From NCBI GenBank assembly GCA_963205035.1, contig CAUJII010000154.1:1-11702 (forward strand): DNA of 11,702 nucleotides. The letters run 5' to 3'. Each line of letters opens with the position of its first letter. Position 1 is the stretch's first letter. Below are positions 6,471-11,702 of this stretch, in pieces. This stretch comes from Spirochaetota bacterium (GTDB taxonomy: Bacteria > Spirochaetota > Leptospiria > Turneriellales > Turneriellaceae). The notes beneath the pieces are model-generated. The model saw nothing but the letters and a program-made list of their open reading frames with translations, did no database searches and had not been told where the DNA came from. Position numbers and translations under genes: made by a program.

Positions 6471-8840
6471 ATGGCTGACGTACAAAAACAAAGCTTTCTC
6501 ATTCGGTTGAAAGATTTTTTCTTAAAAACGCTTTCGGGAGATTTCGACGAAACGCGAAAGTTCCAGAAGAAGCTACAATCGTCCATCATGTTTTCCATAT
6601 CGATGGTGCGAAAGTTCTTGGACGATGAGATTTTGCTGCGCGGCGCTTCGATTAGTTATGCCATAGTCGTCTCTTTCGTCCCAACTCTCGTCGTAGTGAT
6701 GATGCTCGGCTCGCGCTTTATCGACATGGAGGGCTATTTTGAAAAGATAAACGAGGTCATGCGCATGAACGGCGTGCAGTTTGATCTCGAACCGTATTTT
6801 AACATTATCCGCGAGTTTTTGCGTAACGCAGGCGCCATCGGAGGCATCGGCTTTTTGGTGCTCCTTTTTTCAGCGACGAGCGTATTAAGAAACGTCGAGG
6901 ACGCAATCAATAAAATTTGGCGAGTAACAAAAAAACGCCCGATGATCCAGAAGATTTCCGGCTTCATTATGGTGATGGTTTTTGGGCCCGCACTCCTCGC
7001 CGTGGGGATTAGTTTTGCGCAATCGATACTTTCGCAATTTGCTTCTCCCAATTTGAATCAAGTACGCATTCTGCAAGACAATGTGCATATCTTGGGCGAT
7101 AAGCATGTGATGTTGGTTCAAAACGAAAAGGGCAGGCCTTTTCGCGAGTCGAAATTTATCAACAATATCGACTACGAGGTCGCGAACGAATCCGTTATTT
7201 TTAATGCACTGACAGGAAGCATTGTTCCGCAGAGCGAACGAGAACTTTATCAGAGCGTCCAGAAAGTCGATAAGTCGCTTCTGAAGAACGCAACGTTTGT
7301 CGATTTTGGCAAGGCCAGCGGGCGCGAATACATCCTCGCGAGCAATGGCGTTTTGCTCGTTAGCCGCGACAAGGGCGCAACCTACCATGCGCGTCGCTTT
7401 TTCCGTCTGGATAATGACCGTGTGCGTGAAGTCTCGTTTCGTCGTATTCAATTCTTCACCGATCGGGTCGGGCTCATCATCGGCTCGGGTGGATTGATTT
7501 TACGGACCACTGACAGCGGCGATTCGTGGACTCCTCGGTACCAAGCCGAAGTAAACGCAAACTTGAAACAGGTGGCTTTTGTACGGCCCGGAACTTGGGC
7601 TGTTGTTGGTGATCAATCGACAGCACTTATCACGACCGACTCCGCCGCGACTTTCACTCCATTTAGCGCTTTGAAGCAAGCGCTGCGTTCGGGAAAAGAT
7701 AACCTCAACGGCTTAGCTTTTGAAAATCAAACGGGTTATGCCGTGGGCGATGCAGGGCTTTTTCTTGCGACACGCGACGGCGGTGCTACTTGGAAATTGG
7801 TTCCGATGGCAGAAACTCTCTTTTTCCAAGACATTGCACTTTCGCCAGACGGCGCAGCGATTGCCGTGGGCTATGACGGACTGATTCGTTATTCGCAGAA
7901 GATGGCAGATGGCTCTATTCAATGGCAGACAGTCTCTGAAGGTGCGCGTTCGGATGTGGATTTAACTGCGGTGCGTTATTATGCGAAAAAGTCGCGGTTC
8001 TTGATCGTCGGCGATCACTATGAGATGATCATGCAACAGCATGAAGTAGGCAAAAATAGTACGGTTAAGAAATTTGAAACGATCCAAAAGGCGCCTTTCT
8101 GGCGCAGGCTCATTGCAGCCCTCGGGAATTTCTTAATCCCGTTTATCGTAATTTTTCTGTTGTTCTTCTTGCTCTACAAAGTTATTCCGTATACCGTGGT
8201 CCACGCGAAGGCGGCCGCAACTGGCGCAGCCTTCACCTCCGTCTCGTGGGTTATCTTCCTATTGATGTATAAATTCTATGTAACCAATTTCTCGAAGGGG
8301 ACCGCCGCGCTCTATGGCACGTTGGCGTTGATACCGCTCACTTTACTCTTGCTTTATGTTTCGTCTCTGATTGTGCTCTTTGGCGCGGAACTGGCGTTCA
8401 TGCAACAGTATCCGCATCTTTTTACCGCAAAGAAAAAAGCCAAACTCGACGAGCGGCACAAAAGGCAGCTCTGGTATGGCATGAGTATTTTATATCAACT
8501 TGCCGAAAGTTTCAACAAGGGAAAAAATAATTGTACGACCGATTTCCTGCTGAAATTCACTTCGGGCGATCAGGAGGAATTCAAGTTTATTATGGAGAGA
8601 CTTGTCGAGCGCGGCTATGCGATCGAAGGTGAAAACAAACTTTGGTTATTGGGAAAAAATCCGACGCTCATCGATATGAATACACTCGTCGAAGACTTAG
8701 ACCCTTCAGACTACTCGATTTTGGATTACAATTCTAAGAACGCGTTCATGAAGTCCGTGAAGGGATATTTCGACAAGCTGCAAGCGAACCGCAATCGGGT
8801 CTTTGACAAGGTTTCGCTCGCGGATCTTATGCGTTCTTAG
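6471..8840 (+). CDS. YihY/BrkB-family membrane protein with an inserted BNR/Ycf48-like beta-propeller
   Basis: The YihY (formerly 'RNase BN', BrkB, UPF0761) fold is an inner-membrane domain of six helices whose function is not established. Here helices 1-3 fall at about residues 60-83, 121-140 and 163-187, and helices 4-6 at 553-572, 584-603 and 616-640. The family segment Y-K-V-I-P-Y-T-V-V-H-A-K-A-A follows helix 4. Between helices 3 and 4 lies an insertion of about 350 residues. It has repeated G-x-x-G-x-x-x-x-T-x-D-x-G-x-T/S-W units, clearest at 332-354, 375-397 and 421-443, with weaker ones at 286-305, 462-487 and 508-522, as in BNR/Ycf48 beta-propellers. Positive charges after helices 2 and 4 put this insertion in the periplasm. 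The C-terminal part (655-789) resembles the winged-helix tail of long YihY proteins. The start is forced by an in-frame TAG at 6465-6467; its Shine-Dalgarno is weak. The length of 789 compares with about 290 for E. coli YihY. Confidence 0.93.
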   Translation: MADVQKQSFLIRLKDFFLKTLSGDFDETRKFQKKLQSSIMFSISMVRKFLDDEILLRGASISYAIVVSFVPTLVVVMMLGSRFIDMEGYFEKINEVMRMNGVQFDLEPYFNIIREFLRNAGAIGGIGFLVLLFSATSVLRNVEDAINKIWRVTKKRPMIQKISGFIMVMVFGPALLAVGISFAQSILSQFASPNLNQVRILQDNVHILGDKHVMLVQNEKGRPFRESKFINNIDYEVANESVIFNALTGSIVPQSERELYQSVQKVDKSLLKNATFVDFGKASGREYILASNGVLLVSRDKGATYHARRFFRLDNDRVREVSFRRIQFFTDRVGLIIGSGGLILRTTDSGDSWTPRYQAEVNANLKQVAFVRPGTWAVVGDQSTALITTDSAATFTPFSALKQALRSGKDNLNGLAFENQTGYAVGDAGLFLATRDGGATWKLVPMAETLFFQDIALSPDGAAIAVGYDGLIRYSQKMADGSIQWQTVSEGARSDVDLTAVRYYAKKSRFLIVGDHYEMIMQQHEVGKNSTVKKFETIQKAPFWRRLIAALGNFLIPFIVIFLLFFLLYKVIPYTVVHAKAAATGAAFTSVSWVIFLLMYKFYVTNFSKGTAALYGTLALIPLTLLLLYVSSLIVLFGAELAFMQQYPHLFTAKKKAKLDERHKRQLWYGMSILYQLAESFNKGKNNCTTDFLLKFTSGDQEEFKFIMERLVERGYAIEGENKLWLLGKNPTLIDMNTLVEDLDPSDYSILDYNSKNAFMKSVKGYFDKLQANRNRVFDKVSLADLMRS

Positions 8841-8851
8841 GGAGAACTCGA

Positions 8852-8944
8852 ATGAGTTTAGGCTTAGAACTCGCGTACCCAGCCCTTGAGGCGGTAAGAA
8901 TTCCCCTCGCGTACCTGAAATCGCATGCCGATATTGAACTATGA
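8852..8944 (+). CDS. Putative 30-residue small ORF coupled to the next gene
   Basis: The frame opens with ATG at 8852, 7 nt after AGGGAG (8839-8844), the best ribosome-binding site in this half of the window. Its TGA (8942-8944) overlaps the ATG of the next gene in an ATGA arrangement, the usual sign of translational coupling. The peptide begins M-S-L-G-L-E-L-A-Y-P and ends K-S-H-A-D-I-E-L. It has no membrane segment and no family I recognise. Codons 2-9 are encoded by the second copy of the 24-nt repeat. The start codon sits in the loop of a possible 6-bp hairpin (8844-8849 with 8854-8859). It may be a leader peptide that sets translation of 8941-9612, a true small protein, or chance. Confidence 0.45.
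   Translation: MSLGLELAYPALEAVRIPLAYLKSHADIEL
8854..8877 (+). repeat. 24-nt dispersed intergenic repeat, copy 2
   Basis: This copy matches 1970-1993 at 23 of 24 positions. It lies 13 nt after the stop of the YihY gene, whereas copy 1 lies directly after the ankyrin stop. AGAACTCG also occurs just upstream at 8843-8850, and CTCGCGTACC occurs at both 8870-8879 and 8906-8915, so the area looks built from short duplications. Confidence 0.6.
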
Positions 8945-9612
8945 GGGTGTGGCCTCTTATTGGGCTTATTATCTTGTTGCCTGCATCGCTGAATGCAACC
9001 TTGCGGCTCGACTATTACTACGACCAATCGGGGATGTTCACGAAATTTTCTGATTGGGTGCCCAAGAGACTGCACCAGTGGTCACCTCAATTTGTCGAAG
9101 ATTTCTTCTTGCTCTATAGCCTCAAACAGCATTCGCAGCAAGAAGAAATTCGTCGGAATATTTTCTTTTTGAAGATTGCACTTGAGAAAAAATTTCGACA
9201 CCCGCGTGAAGCTCTTTGCCTCATCCATAATCCGCAGGAGTACCATAAGTACAGGATCCTCATGCACATGCACATCAACTTGCAGATTATGAGGTCGTAT
9301 CTGCGGCTGGGTTCGCTCTTTGACAAGAGACATCTCTATTTTTACAATTTAGATTTTGCGCCGGAGCTCAAGGAATCGTTTGCGGCGGCCGAAGGGTACT
9401 ACCGAGAGTCGTTGCCCTACTGGAAAAAGGCGCGCGATCTGGCGATAGAAGCGTCTTCCTATAATTTTGAGATTGACATGCCTGGACTCGAAAGTATCCG
9501 CTCGGATATTCTGGCCGGCGATATCGACTATACCGTATTTACCGGCAACCACTTGCTGCGCCTGAAGCAGAAGCAACAAGAGGTCGACAACTGGCTCGCG
9601 CAGAAAAAATAG
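8941..9612 (+). CDS. Exported protein of unknown function
   Basis: I do not recognise this 223-residue protein. It starts with a short signal peptide: Arg2, then a hydrophobic core, with A-S-L-N-A as the probable cleavage site after residue 19. The mature part is rich in Tyr, His, Leu and charged residues and looks mostly helical. It has a His/Met-rich patch (M-H-M-H near residue 103) and several aromatic pairs such as Y-Y-Y and F-Y-N. The start overlaps the stop of the 30-codon ORF (ATGA) and has no other good Shine-Dalgarno nearby, so its expression probably depends on that ORF. The gene ends 9 nt before the FolK-PanB start. A periplasmic location is likely; its function and any link to the YihY-propeller protein are unknown. 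Confidence 0.85.
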   Translation: MRVWPLIGLIILLPASLNATLRLDYYYDQSGMFTKFSDWVPKRLHQWSPQFVEDFFLLYSLKQHSQQEEIRRNIFFLKIALEKKFRHPREALCLIHNPQEYHKYRILMHMHINLQIMRSYLRLGSLFDKRHLYFYNLDFAPELKESFAAAEGYYRESLPYWKKARDLAIEASSYNFEIDMPGLESIRSDILAGDIDYTVFTGNHLLRLKQKQQEVDNWLAQKK

Positions 9613-9621
9613 AGAATATGT

Positions 9622-10914
9622 ATGTCATTACGCTCCAAAGCAAGTGAGTCTCTCAAAACTGAAAAGGGCGCAGCCCACGAGTATGTGCTCGTTCTGGGCA
9701 GCAACGTCGGAGATAGGAGAGCATACCTCGAAAAGGCAATCCACGGCATTCAGAAATTAGGAGAGGTTCTCCGTTCTACCGAAATTATCGAAACTTGGCC
9801 GATACTCATTCGTGCACAGGCGCGCTTTTTGAATCAAGGGTTGTTACTCAAAACTAAAAAGGCTCCCGGCGAATTATTGGAAGCTCTCTTAGACCTCGAA
9901 AAGAATATCGGTCGCGTACACAGAATGAAAAATGGCCCACGCGAAATCGACATCGATATCGTTTGGTCGTCCACTGGATCTTTAATAGAGCCCAATCTTA
10001 AGATACCGCACCCGTTTAACCGCGCTCGCGAATGGGTGAGGCGGTTTATCGCTGAACTGAAAGGCGATGCAGTTGACCCTGAAGTTGGACTTCAGTTCTC
10101 GCGCATTCAAGGAACTTCTATTATGAACATACACGATTTCAAAAAGAAAAAAGAAGCAAAAGAAAAAATTACCGTTGTTACTTGCTACGATCATATTTTC
10201 GCACGGCTCGTTCAGCGCACGTCGATTGACGCTATCTTAGTGGGGGACTCGTTGGGCAATGTGATCCAAGGTAACCCCAACACGCTATCCGTGACTGTAG
10301 ACGATATGATTTACCATGCGCGTGCAGTGAGACGCGGTGCTCCTCAAGCGTTTCTCGTTGTCGATTTGCCTTTCATGTCTTATCAAGCGAGCGTCGAAGA
10401 TGCGTTGCGCAACGCGGGACGTATCCTCAAAGAGACCGGCGCAGACGCTGTGAAACTTGAAGGCGGTGCACAAGTCGAAGCGCAGGTGCGTGCGCTGACA
10501 GAAAGCGGCGTGCCGGTGATGGGTCACTTGGGACTCACCCCCCAATCGGTTCTTGCGCTCGGCGGTTACAAGGTGCAAGGAAAAGATTCCGCAGTTCAAG
10601 AGCGAATGCTGAACGATGCGAAACTTTTGCAGAGCGCGGGTGCGTTTGCGCTTGTTCTCGAGATGGTACCTCAAAGCCTCGCGCACGAAATTTCGCAGAA
10701 CTTGGAAATTCCCACAATCGGCATTGGTGCAGGAAAAGATGTCGACGGCCAGGTGTTGGTTTTGACCGACCTTTTGGGTTTAGACCCCGACTTCACGCCT
10801 CGCTTTGCAAGACACTTTGCCGAGTTGAGCCAATCTGTTCTCAGGGCTCTCGAAGGCTTTGCAGTGGAAACGCGCGAAGCGAGCTTTCCTAACGAAAAAG
10901 AAACTTTCCATTAA
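9622..10914 (+). CDS. FolK-PanB fusion: HPPK and ketopantoate hydroxymethyltransferase
   Basis: Two cytoplasmic enzymes lie in one uninterrupted frame. Residues 20-150 are 6-hydroxymethyl-7,8-dihydropterin pyrophosphokinase (FolK, folate pathway). They show L-G-S-N-V-G-D, F-L-N, and the signature K-N-G-P-R-E-I-D-I-D-I-V (103-114), whose two Asp bind Mg-ATP. Residues 168-430 are a full-length PanB (263 residues), which makes ketopantoate for pantothenate from 2-oxoisovalerate and 5,10-methylene-THF. Metal and substrate residues appear as V-G-D-S (Asp209), V-V-D-L-P-F (Asp248) and K-L-E-G-G (Lys278, Glu280). The catalytic Glu347 lies in L-E-M-V-P. Separate folK and panB genes are neighbours in many bacteria (for example pcnB-folK-panB-panC in pseudomonads), so the fusion follows a known gene order. 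ATG 9622 lacks a strong Shine-Dalgarno. A Met at residue 168 with its own AAGGA could also start PanB alone. Confidence 0.94.
   Translation: MSLRSKASESLKTEKGAAHEYVLVLGSNVGDRRAYLEKAIHGIQKLGEVLRSTEIIETWPILIRAQARFLNQGLLLKTKKAPGELLEALLDLEKNIGRVHRMKNGPREIDIDIVWSSTGSLIEPNLKIPHPFNRAREWVRRFIAELKGDAVDPEVGLQFSRIQGTSIMNIHDFKKKKEAKEKITVVTCYDHIFARLVQRTSIDAILVGDSLGNVIQGNPNTLSVTVDDMIYHARAVRRGAPQAFLVVDLPFMSYQASVEDALRNAGRILKETGADAVKLEGGAQVEAQVRALTESGVPVMGHLGLTPQSVLALGGYKVQGKDSAVQERMLNDAKLLQSAGAFALVLEMVPQSLAHEISQNLEIPTIGIGAGKDVDGQVLVLTDLLGLDPDFTPRFARHFAELSQSVLRALEGFAVETREASFPNEKETFH
10109..10125 (+). promoter_or_regulatory. panB: Possible internal ribosome-binding site and start of PanB
   Basis: AAGGA (10109-10113) lies 9 nt before an in-frame ATG (10123-10125), exactly where PanB homology begins (M-N-I-H-D-F). 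This would yield a free 263-residue PanB, the usual family length, in addition to or instead of the fused protein. It is either a relic of separate genes or a working internal start. Confidence 0.4.
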
Positions 10915-10916
10915 GA

Positions 10917-11699
10917 GTGAAACCGCACGCACCCGAAAAAAAAATCGCCCTGGTGACAGGCTCGACAACAGGTCTTGGGTTCGCGATTGCTGAAAAGCTC
11001 GCGAGCGCAGGCTACATTGTGATCTTGAATGGTCGCAGCCAAGCGCGGGTTCGCGATGCACAGAAAAGACTCAAAGGCGAATCGTTTGGGTTTCATGCCG
11101 ACGTTTCGGCTGTGGGATTTACAAACTCTTGGAAAAAATTTTCTCAGAAAATAAAGCTCAATCGCTTGGACGTGGTGATTCATAATGCCGGCATCAACCA
11201 CATTGGGAGCATTGCAAGGACGCAGCCTTTGAATGTAGTACGAACTTTTGATACGAATACTTTTTCGATCTACCGCGTCGCACAAGCAACGCAGCCATTC
11301 TTAGAAAATTCCGATGACCCGCATTTCGTCTATGTGTCGAGTCTCATGCAGCATTTCGCTGTGCCACAGCGCAGCGTTTACGCCGCAAGTAAGCGTGCCG
11401 CTGAAATTATTCTTCGTACCTGGATTCGCGAACTCGCGAAAGAAAAAAGCCGCATTCGAGTTCAAATCCTGCGGCCTGCGGGAATCGAAACTGGTTTTCA
11501 CGAGAACACAGCTACCGACGGGACTTCCAAGCATTCGACTCTCTCGCGGATGAGCGCGGAGAAGATTGCAACCTATGCAGTGAAACTCCTCAATTCAAAG
11601 AAGCGCTCGTCAGCTCCGGGTTTTGTCAACGCTCTTGCGGGATTTATCGGCCAGCACTTTGAACGCCTCGCAGATTATCTCGCCTCTCGAAGGTATTGA
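10917..11699 (+). CDS. Short-chain dehydrogenase/reductase (SDR), substrate unknown
   Basis: This is a classical SDR of 260 residues, within the family's usual 250-280. The cofactor loop is T-G-S-T-T-G-L-G (14-21). Asn-Ala-Gly is at 90-92, the structural Asn is probably Asn114, and the catalytic set is Ser142, Tyr155 and Lys159 (Y-A-A-S-K). The P-A-G-I-E-T segment (188-192) is the usual post-catalytic turn. Arg40 after the second strand (L-N-G-R) hints at NADP(H) preference. The GTG start lies 2 nt after the FolK-PanB stop, so translation is probably coupled; no strong Shine-Dalgarno is seen. A run of nine A (10936-10944) falls in codons 7-10. The substrate cannot be told from sequence. Position beside panB might suggest a ketopantoate reductase-like step, but this is not a PanE-type sequence and I do not claim it. 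Confidence 0.92.
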   Translation: MKPHAPEKKIALVTGSTTGLGFAIAEKLASAGYIVILNGRSQARVRDAQKRLKGESFGFHADVSAVGFTNSWKKFSQKIKLNRLDVVIHNAGINHIGSIARTQPLNVVRTFDTNTFSIYRVAQATQPFLENSDDPHFVYVSSLMQHFAVPQRSVYAASKRAAEIILRTWIRELAKEKSRIRVQILRPAGIETGFHENTATDGTSKHSTLSRMSAEKIATYAVKLLNSKKRSSAPGFVNALAGFIGQHFERLADYLASRRY

Positions 11700-11702
11700 G
11701 CG

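Noticed and set aside
9618..9647. Ten-codon frame from ATG 9618 overlapping the FolK-PanB start
   Set aside because: It is very short, has no Shine-Dalgarno and is not distinguishable from chance.

Overview
All genes in this window lie on the + strand. The tight spacing, the TTG and GTG starts and the spirochaete-style lipobox of the first gene suggest a diderm bacterium. A Leptospirales spirochaete (Turneriella- or Leptonema-like) is my best guess. That placement is inference from gene style and was not tested by any search. No rRNA, tRNA, CRISPR array, insertion sequence or phage gene was found.

Layout. (1) 41-1969 encodes a predicted lipoprotein made almost entirely of about 19 ankyrin-like repeats. 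(2) A 132-bp gap follows, holding a long stem-loop that overlaps the ankyrin stop codon, one copy of a 24-nt dispersed repeat, and a TACAAA motif shared with two other upstream regions. (3) 2102-6368 looks like an envelope operon. It has a membrane-anchored protein of unknown function, a class A penicillin-binding protein with an N-terminal zinc-ribbon-like motif, and a membrane-anchored helical protein whose start lies one base after the PBP stop. (4) A 102-bp gap holds a second copy of the TACAAA motif. (5) 6471-11699 looks like a second operon. It has a YihY/BrkB membrane protein interrupted by a large predicted periplasmic beta-propeller, a 30-codon small ORF that overlaps the next start (ATGA), an exported protein of unknown function, a FolK-PanB fusion, and a short-chain dehydrogenase/reductase.

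How the genes may work together. The PBP1 operon builds peptidoglycan, and its two flanking anchored proteins are candidate partners. The YihY-propeller protein could sense or bind something in the periplasm. The FolK-PanB fusion joins an early folate-synthesis enzyme to a pantothenate-pathway enzyme that consumes 5,10-methylene-tetrahydrofolate. The SDR beside it has no assignable substrate.

The points most worth checking are the propeller inserted inside the YihY membrane domain, the FolK-PanB fusion with a possible internal start, the zinc-ribbon on the PBP, and the small ORF that carries one copy of the dispersed intergenic repeat.
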